Assembly (NCBI GenBank): GCA_023511475.1
Contig: JAIMBM010000266.1
Span: forward strand, 1-5,211
Length of the DNA stretch: 5,211 nucleotides
From: Anaerolineae bacterium
GTDB lineage: Bacteria; Chloroflexota; Anaerolineae; SpSt-313
Reading direction: 5' to 3'
Positions 1 through 5,211 of the stretch are shown here, in pieces (the first letter of the stretch is position 1; each line of letters begins with the position of its first letter). Below the pieces are notes generated by a model. It made no database searches. It was not told the origin of the DNA and saw nothing but the letters and a program-made list of their open reading frames with translations. Both the position numbers and the translations under genes were made by a program.

Positions 1-14
1 GGCTTGCTTTATCT

Positions 15-20
15 GGGGGT
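15..20 (+). promoter_or_regulatory. Probable ribosome binding site of rimO
   Basis: GGGGGT differs by one base from GGAGGT and lies 4 bases before the GTG at 25. It decides between that start and the upstream in-frame TTG at 4, for which too little upstream sequence is visible to judge. No promoter can be assigned in the 24 bases before the gene. Confidence 0.55.
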
Positions 21-24
21 ACTG

Positions 25-1416
25 GTGCGGTTTTTCATCATCAACCTGGGCTGTCCAAAGAACCTGGTCGATAGCGAGGGGATGGCTGCGCTGCTGCAAG
101 CAGCTGGCCACCGCCCCGCCAGCGCGCCGCGCCACGCCGACCTGATCATCGTCAACACCTGCGGCTTTATCGCTGCGGCGCGGGCCGAGTCCCTCGCGAC
201 CCTGCGCCAGGCAGCCCAGGATAAGCGCCCCGGCCAGATGCTGGTCGCTGCCGGCTGCCTCGCCGAGCGCGAGGGAGCAGGCCTCGCCCGGCGTGTCCCC
301 GGGATCGACGCCTGCATCGGCACCCGGCACTGGTCCCAGATCGTGCCGCTCGTCGACCAGATCGTGCACCGCACCGGCAGCCTGCCCGTCCTGCTGCAGG
401 ACCCCGGGCCGGGCGACACGGTCGCCCCCTGCGAGCGTACCGCAAGCGGCCCAACTGCCTATCTCAAGATCGCCGATGGCTGCGACGCTGCGTGTGCCTT
501 CTGCGCCATCCCGGCCATCAAAGGCCCGCAGCGCAGCAAGCCTCGAGAGGCCATCCTGGCCGAAGCGCGAGCACTGGTTGACCGCGGCGCTCGCGAACTG
601 ATCCTCATCGCACAGGACACGACCGCCTACGGCCGCGACCGCGGCGAGCGGCGCGGCCTCGCCAGCCTGATCCGCGACTTGCTCAGGGAGGTACCCGAGC
701 TAGTCTGGCTGCGCCTGATGTACGCCTACCCGCAGCACGTCGATGGGCGGCTCATCGACCTCCTCGCCTCCGACCCGCGCATTTGCCACTATCTCGACCT
801 GCCTCTGCAGCACGCCCACCCGGATGTGCTGCGGCGCATGCGCCGACCCCACGACGTGGAGGAGGTCGTTCGCCTCGTGGAGCGCCTCCGCGCCGCCATT
901 CCGGATATCGCCCTGCGCACCGCCTTCATCGTCGGCTTCCCCGGTGAGACGGAGCCCGAGTTCGAGGCGCTGCTCCAGTTCCTCGAGGCCATGCGGTTTG
1001 ACCGAGTCGGCATCTTTACATACTCTAAGGAGCGTGGCACTCCCGCGGCGGCGCTGCCCGGCCACCTGCCCCCGACGATCAGGCGCGAGCGCTACGAGCG
1101 GGCCATGGCCCTCCAGCAGCGCATCTCGCTGGAGCGCAATCGCGCCCAGGTCGGTCGTTCCCTGCTGGTGCTCACCGAGGGGAGCCAGAACGGCATCACG
1201 GCCGGACGGTGCTATCGCGATGCGCCCGAGGTCGATGGCCTCGTGCTCGTGCGGGGGGCATATCCCGAGGGTCAGTTCCTGCCGGTGACGGTCACGGAGG
1301 CACTGGAGTACGATCTGGTCGGTACTCCCACAGGGGAACCCGGGCAGCAGGCAGGGCGTCTATCTGTCGTACAACCTGAGGACCGGCCCGGCGGCACCGT
1401 GCAGGGTCAGCCCTGA
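25..1416 (+). CDS. rimO: Ribosomal protein S12 methylthiotransferase RimO
   Basis: RimO is a radical-SAM enzyme with two [4Fe-4S] clusters that adds a methylthio group to the beta-carbon of a conserved aspartate of ribosomal protein S12 in the cytoplasm. Numbering from the GTG at 25 (463 residues), the N-terminal methylthiotransferase domain has cluster cysteines C10 (in LGCPKNLVDSE), C46 (NTCGF) and C78 (GCLAER). The radical-SAM motif CxxxCxxC is C153, C157, C160. ELILIAQDTTAYG (191-203) and FTYSKERGTPAA (331-342) are typical of RimO, and a TRAM domain follows at about 373-434 with RDAPEVDG (398-405). Together these favour RimO over MiaB or MtaB. The frame stays open to a TTG at 4, but GGGGGT at 15-20 is one base from an ideal Shine-Dalgarno and sits 4 bases before the GTG, and family members usually begin just before this LGCPKN block. 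A tail of about 29 residues after the TRAM domain has no recognised motif. The stop overlaps the end of the convergent gene. Confidence 0.96.
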   Translation: MRFFIINLGCPKNLVDSEGMAALLQAAGHRPASAPRHADLIIVNTCGFIAAARAESLATLRQAAQDKRPGQMLVAAGCLAEREGAGLARRVPGIDACIGTRHWSQIVPLVDQIVHRTGSLPVLLQDPGPGDTVAPCERTASGPTAYLKIADGCDAACAFCAIPAIKGPQRSKPREAILAEARALVDRGARELILIAQDTTAYGRDRGERRGLASLIRDLLREVPELVWLRLMYAYPQHVDGRLIDLLASDPRICHYLDLPLQHAHPDVLRRMRRPHDVEEVVRLVERLRAAIPDIALRTAFIVGFPGETEPEFEALLQFLEAMRFDRVGIFTYSKERGTPAAALPGHLPPTIRRERYERAMALQQRISLERNRAQVGRSLLVLTEGSQNGITAGRCYRDAPEVDGLVLVRGAYPEGQFLPVTVTEALEYDLVGTPTGEPGQQAGRLSVVQPEDRPGGTVQGQP

Positions 1417-2024
1417 CGCCAGAAAGCCTCGCTGCAGACCGTGGTGCGCAGGAGGCGCTCGACGTGCGGGTCGGCAACGCTGAGGCCACGGCGGTCCAGC
1501 CAGTACGTGGCAAAGGCCGAGGCAAAGTAGCAGTGCGGCTCATCGGGCCCGTAGCCTAGGCTGACAAGCGACTGCAGACGGCGGCCAACCTCCACGAGGC
1601 GGGGGGTCGCTCCCGCGCCGTCCGAGAGCCACGGACCCTCCGGCTCGCCGCGCGAGCCGAGCAGGTGATCCATGAGATGCGCGAGAGCCAGCAGCGCCGG
1701 GCGGCCATCTCCCAGAAGGTCGGCCAGGGATACCCTGGCGACGCCGTGCAGATGCTCGCCGTACCAGGGCAGACCGAGCGGGAGGTAGGCCGAGGCATCG
1801 CGGCAGAAGATGACGTAGCCTGCGGGCACCTGTAGCCAGAAGTCAAGCAGGCCAGCGGGCCAGACCCCCATGCGACGCAGCAGGAGGTCTGCAGGGGCCC
1901 AGACGTGCTCAAAGAAGCGTCGCACCTCAGGAGGACTCCCCTCCAGGGCGCCGCGCTCTACATGCAGCCGCTCACGCTTGAGTGCGCGCAGCAGCCTGGG
2001 TTTGCCGGCATCGCTTCCCGTCAT
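1407..2024 (-). CDS. Hypothetical protein, 205 residues, possibly a degenerate metallopeptidase-like fold
   Basis: I do not recognise this protein. It starts at the ATG whose first base is 2024, preceded by GGGGA at a short distance (about 4 bases). The frame stays open upstream to 2525, but that part lies antisense to the VanW gene and does not look like protein. Third codon positions are strongly G/C-rich, as in a real gene, and no competing plus-strand frame here looks coding. The protein appears soluble: a basic N-terminus (about 8-23), an aromatic and hydrophobic centre (54-100), then ALAHLMDHLLGS (113-124), and CYFASAFATYWLDRRGL (165-181). The last two blocks recall the zinc-site helix and the downstream glutamate helix (EyFAxxFAxY) of gluzincin peptidases of the anthrax lethal-factor-like type. 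However, the HExxH glutamate is leucine (H116-L-M-D-H120), and the expected downstream glutamate is C165. If related, it is probably inactive; this link is inference only. No signal peptide or membrane segment is evident. It is divergent from the VanW gene and convergent with rimO. Confidence 0.75.
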   Translation of the reverse strand: MTGSDAGKPRLLRALKRERLHVERGALEGSPPEVRRFFEHVWAPADLLLRRMGVWPAGLLDFWLQVPAGYVIFCRDASAYLPLGLPWYGEHLHGVARVSLADLLGDGRPALLALAHLMDHLLGSRGEPEGPWLSDGAGATPRLVEVGRRLQSLVSLGYGPDEPHCYFASAFATYWLDRRGLSVADPHVERLLRTTVCSEAFWRQG

Positions 2025-2111
2025 CTGTCCCCATGGTCCGATCGGAGCAGGCTTGTGGCGCTGGGTCCAGGGCCCGCCGCCCACAGAGCAGTGTGAGATT
2101 GCGACGGTAGT
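2025..2111. promoter_or_regulatory. Divergent intergenic region, presumed to hold two promoters
   Basis: This 87-bp region separates the start codons of the divergent hypothetical gene and VanW gene, so promoters for both should lie in or near it. I see no convincing -35/-10 pair on either strand. A perfect 10-bp palindrome, TCCGATCGGA (2037-2046), lies 12 bases before the minus-strand start and could be an operator, although palindromes of this length are expected a few times by chance in 5 kb. A -10-like TAGTAT (2108-2113) overlaps the first VanW-gene ATG. If it were used, translation would have to begin further downstream. Confidence 0.35.
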
Positions 2112-3980
2112 ATGGCCGAAAGCACAGGATACGTCAACAGCTCCTTGAGCAGCGCAGAAGCCAGAGAACCCATGGGCGTGAGCGGACGCCTCCCTGAGAG
2201 CCCGCATTCCACGGCGACGCAGCGTTTTCTGATCGGAGTGCTGCTCGGATTGCTGGTGTGCCTCACGGCGCTGGGCACCAGCGCCCTCGCCTGGCAGCAA
2301 CACTATGCCGGAAGGGTAGCTCCCGGCGTGTGGGTCGCCGGCGTGCCACTCGAAGGCCTCACCCCTTCCGAGGCCGAGGCAGCCCTGCAGCAGGCGTGGG
2401 ACCGGGTCGGCCCCCGGCACCTCACCCTTCGCGATGGCGACCGCCAGTGGGTCGTGCCGCTCGATACGCTGGGCATCGGCTGGGACCTGTCGGCAACGGT
2501 TCGCGCTGCCATGGCTGTCGGCCACTCTGGCTCCCTCTGGGAGAACTGGCGCATCCGGCTGAGTGGCCTGAGGGAGGGTGTGGCGGTGCCACCGCTGTGG
2601 ACTCTGGACGAGGCGCGCTGCAACCTCGCGCTCCGCCAGCTGGCCCGGGAGATCGACCAGCCACCACGGTCAGCGACGCTGGAGCTGGGTGGGGCATTCC
2701 CCCAGAGCCAGCCCGCCGTCTATGGCCGCGAGCTGGATGTTGATGCCACACGCGAAAAGCTCCGGCAGGCCCTCGCTGCAGGACTTCCGCCCGTTCTCGA
2801 GCTCGAGATCCGCTCCCTGACGCCGACCGTCGTGGACGGCGAGGCGGCCCGGGAGCGGGCCGAAAAGCTCCTCTCGCGCCAGGTGGTCGTGACCTTTGAC
2901 GAGGACGGCACACACTACACCTGGTCGCTCGGACGGGAGACCGTCGCGGCCGCCCTCAAGCCGCGGCAGGAGGTCGGGAGCGATGGCCAGAGCCGCTGGG
3001 TGGTTGACCTTGATCCTGCCCCCATCGCAGCCTGGGTGCAGACCATCGCCGACCAGATCAACCGACCGGTCGTCGAGGGACGAGTCAGGGTCGATCCAAA
3101 GACCCGCAGGGCAAGCATATCCATCCCCAGCCGGACCGGTCGGGAGGTCAACACCGAGGAGGCCCTTCGTCGCGTCCTCGCCGCCCTCGAAGGCGGCTCT
3201 GGCACTGTCGAGCTCCCCGTCGAGATCCAGCAACCTAACATCACTGCCGAGGAGGTCGCGCGTTGGGGTCCGCTGAACCTGCTGAGCGAGGGCGTCTCCT
3301 ACTTCAAGGGCTCCGATCCAGGGCGGAAGCAGAACATCGTCACGGGCTCGTCCCGCTACGACGGTGTCGTGGTGCCGGCCGGCGCGACCTTCTCCTTCAA
3401 TCGGTACATCGGCCCCATCACCCTCGCCGAGGGATGGGCCGAGGCCTACGTCATCATGGGGGACCGCACCGAGCTCGGCGCCGGCGGGGGCATCTGCCAG
3501 GTCGCGACAACCTGTTTCCGAGCGGCGTTCTTCGGAGGGTTTCCCATCGTTGAGCGTTTTCCGCATCCCTATCGGGTCAGCTGGTATGAGCCGCCCGTCG
3601 GGCTCGATGCCACAGTCTTTACCCCGTGGACCGACTTCAAGTTCCGAAACGACCTGTCGTTCCCGATCATCATCCAGCCCGAACCGAACACCACCGATGG
3701 CGTGCTCACCTTCCGCTTCTACGGGCCCGGGGAGCTCGGGCGCACCGTCGAGATGGATGGCCCGCACGTCGACCGTGAGACCAAGGCACCTCCCCCCATC
3801 TATGAGGATGACCCGACCCTCGAGCCCGGCGAGGTCAAGCAGGTCGACTGGGCCCACGATGGCCTCCGGGCGATCGTCTACCGCATCATCAAGCAGGGAG
3901 ACACCGTCATTGCCCGCGAGCGGTTTGTGAGCGAGTACAAGGCGTGGCCCGCGCGCTTCAAGCGCGGACCGCAGCCCTAG
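2112..3980 (+). CDS. VanW family membrane-anchored protein with peptidoglycan-binding-like repeats
   Basis: The predicted product (622 residues) is a cell-envelope protein. VanW takes its name from an accessory gene of vanB-type vancomycin-resistance clusters, but its biochemical role is not established, so this is not evidence of resistance. A short cytoplasmic N-terminus is followed by one hydrophobic segment (about 39-61, signal anchor or uncleaved signal), placing the rest outside the membrane. Residues about 70-235 and 240-376 look like two copies of the putative peptidoglycan-binding domain (PG_binding_4 / YoaR type). The VanW domain spans about 388-535, with VPAGATFSFN (421-430), GAGGGICQVATT (456-467) and FPHPYRVSWYEP (483-494). 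The C-terminus (about 564-618) resembles a G5 domain, with TLEPGEVKQVDWAHDGLRA. This order is common in VanW proteins of Gram-positive-type and Chloroflexota genomes. The start is uncertain: ATG 2112 has no clear Shine-Dalgarno, and an in-frame ATG at 2172 (residue 21) still leaves a normal N-terminus before the membrane segment. It lies 57 bp upstream of ychF. Confidence 0.92.
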   Translation: MAESTGYVNSSLSSAEAREPMGVSGRLPESPHSTATQRFLIGVLLGLLVCLTALGTSALAWQQHYAGRVAPGVWVAGVPLEGLTPSEAEAALQQAWDRVGPRHLTLRDGDRQWVVPLDTLGIGWDLSATVRAAMAVGHSGSLWENWRIRLSGLREGVAVPPLWTLDEARCNLALRQLAREIDQPPRSATLELGGAFPQSQPAVYGRELDVDATREKLRQALAAGLPPVLELEIRSLTPTVVDGEAARERAEKLLSRQVVVTFDEDGTHYTWSLGRETVAAALKPRQEVGSDGQSRWVVDLDPAPIAAWVQTIADQINRPVVEGRVRVDPKTRRASISIPSRTGREVNTEEALRRVLAALEGGSGTVELPVEIQQPNITAEEVARWGPLNLLSEGVSYFKGSDPGRKQNIVTGSSRYDGVVVPAGATFSFNRYIGPITLAEGWAEAYVIMGDRTELGAGGGICQVATTCFRAAFFGGFPIVERFPHPYRVSWYEPPVGLDATVFTPWTDFKFRNDLSFPIIIQPEPNTTDGVLTFRFYGPGELGRTVEMDGPHVDRETKAPPPIYEDDPTLEPGEVKQVDWAHDGLRAIVYRIIKQGDTVIARERFVSEYKAWPARFKRGPQP

Positions 3981-3984
3981 ACGA

Positions 3985-4022
3985 CGCCCGTCGCACGGTG
4001 CCGCTGCACCCTGCGACGGGTG
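3985..4022 (+). other. Long near-perfect hairpin between the VanW gene and ychF
   Basis: Outer arms CCCGTCGCA (3987-3995) and TGCGACGGG (4012-4020) are exact reverse complements. After one C-C mismatch (3996/4011), inner arms GGTGC (3997-4001) and GCACC (4006-4010) pair around the loop CGCT (4002-4005). A G-T wobble (3986/4021) and a C-G pair (3985/4022) extend the base, giving about 16 pairs with a single mismatch. The structure begins 4 bases after the VanW stop and ends 3 bases before the ychF Shine-Dalgarno. No T-tract follows on either strand, so it is not a classical intrinsic terminator. It could act as a U-tract-less terminator or attenuator, an mRNA 3'-end stabiliser, a processing site, or a dyad for a DNA-binding dimer. 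The pairing is seen directly; the function is inference. Confidence 0.7.
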
Positions 4023-4025
4023 AGA

Positions 4026-4034
4026 TGGAGCGAG
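4026..4034 (+). promoter_or_regulatory. Ribosome binding site of ychF
   Basis: The purine-rich stretch GGAGCGAGG contains GGAG (4026-4029) 8 bases before the ATG at 4038. It supports that ATG over the in-frame GTG at 4020, which lies within the 3' arm of the upstream hairpin and has no comparable site. Confidence 0.6.
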
Positions 4035-4037
4035 GAC

Positions 4038-5135
4038 ATGGGCCTCGAGGTCGGAATCGTCGGCCTGCCGAACGTCGGCAAGTCCACCCTGTTCAACGCC
4101 CTGACCCAGGCGGGGGCAGCCGTCGCCAGCTACCCCTTCACGACCATCGAGCCGAATGTGGGTGTCGTCCCCGTGGCCGACGAGCGATTGGAGCGCATCG
4201 TTTCGGTCGTCCAGCCGGAGAGGGCGGTGCCGACCACGCTGCGTGTGGTGGATATCGCCGGGCTGGTGCGCGGCGCCAGCCACGGGGAGGGCCTCGGCAA
4301 CCAGTTCCTCGGCCACATCCGCACCGTTGATGCCATCGCCATGGTCGTGCGCGGCTTTGAGGACCCCGACATCCCCCACGTCACCGCCGAGTTGGACCCC
4401 CGCGCCGACATAGAGACGGTTGACCTCGAGCTCATCCTCGCGGACCTCTCCAGTGTGCAGCGGCGCCTGGAGAAGGTGCGCACCCAGGCCAAGGGCGCCA
4501 GAGGGGCCTTTGACGCCGAGCTCGCTGCCGCCGAGGCGCTCGAAGCACGCGTCTCCGCGGGGCGCCCGGCAGCCGGGCGGGACCTCTCGGAGGGGGAGCG
4601 AGCCCTCGCCGGCACGCTGAGCCTGCTCACCGCCAAGCCCCGGCTCTACGTCGTCAACGTCGCCGAGCAGGCTCTGCCGGAGGGTGGCCGCTATGCCGGA
4701 GCGGTACGGCAGGTTGCGCAGGAACAGGGAGCGGAGGTGGTCGTCCTCTCGGCGGCGTTGGAGGCGGAACTCGCCTCCTGGCCCGCTGCGGAGGCCGCCG
4801 AGTATCGGCGGGAGCTGGGGCTGCGGGAACCCGGCGTGGTCACCTTCGTCCGGGCAGCCTATCGCCTGCTGGACCTCATCACCTTCTTCACCATCACCGG
4901 AGGCAAAGAGGTTCGCGCGTGGACCCTCCGGCGCGGCGCCACCGCGCTGGACGCGGCTGGCACCATCCACACCGACATGGCGCGCGGCTTTATCCGCGCT
5001 GAGGTCATGACCTGGGATGACCTCGTACGCACCGGCTCTGCCGCAGCGGTGCGAGAGGAGGGCCGGCTCAGGATCGAGGGCCGCGACTATATCGTGCAGG
5101 ATGGGGATATCCTGCACATCCGCTTCAGCCCGTAG
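4038..5135 (+). CDS. ychF: Redox-regulated-type ATPase YchF (Obg-related, OLA1 family)
   Basis: YchF is a universally conserved TRAFAC P-loop protein that prefers ATP to GTP and associates with ribosomes; its cellular task is still debated. Numbered from ATG 4038 (365 residues, the usual family length), the G1 loop GLPNVGKS is at 9-16, the switch region YPFTTIEPN at 32-40, and G3 DIAGLVRGASHGEGLGNQFL at 72-91. The atypical G4, NVAE (207-210, in place of NKxD), underlies the ATP preference, and SAA (238-240) is the G5 region. A charged coiled-coil-like insert lies at about 130-195. The C-terminal TGS domain spans about 280-363, with KEVRAWT (290-296) and YIVQDGDILHIRF (351-363). H114 falls exactly where E. 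coli YchF has the histidine reported as critical for hydrolysis. Position 35, a cysteine implicated in redox control in E. coli, is threonine here, and the whole protein has no cysteine. The family name begins with MG followed closely by GLPNVGKS, as in E. coli, which supports this start. Confidence 0.97.
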   Translation: MGLEVGIVGLPNVGKSTLFNALTQAGAAVASYPFTTIEPNVGVVPVADERLERIVSVVQPERAVPTTLRVVDIAGLVRGASHGEGLGNQFLGHIRTVDAIAMVVRGFEDPDIPHVTAELDPRADIETVDLELILADLSSVQRRLEKVRTQAKGARGAFDAELAAAEALEARVSAGRPAAGRDLSEGERALAGTLSLLTAKPRLYVVNVAEQALPEGGRYAGAVRQVAQEQGAEVVVLSAALEAELASWPAAEAAEYRRELGLREPGVVTFVRAAYRLLDLITFFTITGGKEVRAWTLRRGATALDAAGTIHTDMARGFIRAEVMTWDDLVRTGSAAAVREEGRLRIEGRDYIVQDGDILHIRFSP

Positions 5136-5157
5136 GGCCCGGCCGGCCCGTCGGGCT
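5135..5157 (+). terminator. Possible GC-rich hairpin after ychF
   Basis: Directly after the ychF stop, GGGCC (5135-5139) can pair with GGCCC (5145-5149) around a 5-base loop. Alternatively, the same GGCCC can pair with GGGCT (5153-5157) around GTC. The two stems are mutually exclusive. No T-tract follows, and short GC stems are common in DNA of this composition, so the call as terminator is weak. Confidence 0.2.
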
Positions 5158-5173
5158 CTCGACAGGGACTGCG

Positions 5174-5211
5174 ATGCCACACCCCGCAAGCAGTGCCCCC
5201 ACCCCTAACCC
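5174..5211 (+). CDS. Probable 5' end of a further gene, cut by the window edge
   Basis: An ATG at 5174 opens a frame that runs without a stop to the window end (12 complete codons, reading MPHPASSAPTPN). AGGGA (5164-5168) lies 5 bases before it, a reasonable Shine-Dalgarno. It is in the same direction as ychF, 38 bp after its stop, and could be co-transcribed. The visible peptide is rich in proline, serine and alanine and too short to assign. It may also be a chance start with the true gene beginning beyond the window. Confidence 0.4.
   Translation, partial: MPHPASSAPTPN

Noticed and set aside
743..1288. Plus-strand alternative frame of 181 codons inside rimO
   Set aside because: It is Ser/Arg/Pro-rich out-of-frame translation of a conserved gene and has no domain signature.
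2037..2046. 10-bp palindrome TCCGATCGGA in the divergent region as an operator
   Set aside because: About five palindromes of this length are expected by chance in a window this size, and no second copy was seen nearby. It is mentioned only in the intergenic entry.
2025..2525. Upstream extension of the minus-strand hypothetical gene to 2525
   Set aside because: The extra 167 codons run through the intergenic region and antisense to the start of the VanW gene. They look like an antisense shadow of that gene, and the ATG at 2024 has a ribosome-binding-like GGGGA.
2112..3980. VanW domain as evidence for a vancomycin-resistance cluster
   Set aside because: No vanHAX-type ligase or dehydrogenase or VanRS regulators are present. 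VanW domains with peptidoglycan-binding-like repeats are common in non-resistant bacteria.
2670..5189. A very long antisense open frame (839 codons) across the VanW gene, the gap and ychF
   Set aside because: Its codons are exactly in register with the sense codons of both genes, so an antisense stop needs a sense TTA, CTA or TCA codon, which high-GC genes rarely use. Its translation shows no recognisable domain, whereas both sense frames encode well-conserved families.
1..5211. Transposons, CRISPR arrays, tandem repeats, tRNA or rRNA genes
   Set aside because: No transposase-like protein, regularly spaced repeats or tRNA/rRNA-like sequence was recognised by reading either strand. Gene composition is uniform, with no sign of recent transfer.

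Overview
The window is high-GC bacterial chromosomal DNA, densely packed and dominated by conserved single-copy genes. No mobile element, CRISPR array, tRNA or rRNA could be recognised. The protein families and the strong G/C preference at third codon positions suggest a high-GC bacterium. A single-membrane or otherwise non-proteobacterial lineage such as Chloroflexota (possibly Thermomicrobia-like) is my best guess. That guess rests on the large VanW-domain protein next to housekeeping genes and on codon style, not on a diagnostic marker, so it is weak.

Layout: (1) 25-1416, plus strand, rimO, the radical-SAM methylthiotransferase of ribosomal protein S12. (2) 1407-2024, minus strand, an unrecognised protein of 205 residues, convergent with rimO and overlapping its end by 10 bp. 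It carries a faint, degenerate metallopeptidase-like pattern. (3) 2025-2111, a short divergent intergenic region that must hold promoters for the genes on both sides. (4) 2112-3980, plus strand, a membrane-anchored VanW-family cell-wall protein with two predicted peptidoglycan-binding-like repeats and a G5-like tail. (5) 3981-4037, a 57-bp gap almost filled by a long, nearly perfect hairpin. (6) 4038-5135, plus strand, ychF (OLA1-type ATPase), unusually without any cysteine. (7) 5174-5211, plus strand, the probable first codons of a further gene cut by the window edge.

The genes do not form one pathway. rimO and ychF both act on or near the ribosome (S12 modification; a ribosome-associated ATPase), whereas the VanW protein is predicted to act at the cell envelope. 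The VanW gene and ychF run in the same direction and could share a transcript, with the strong hairpin between them as a candidate processing, attenuation or termination element. I see no convincing new multi-gene system. The items most worth a second look are the intergenic hairpin, the orphan 205-residue protein, and the cysteine-free YchF.
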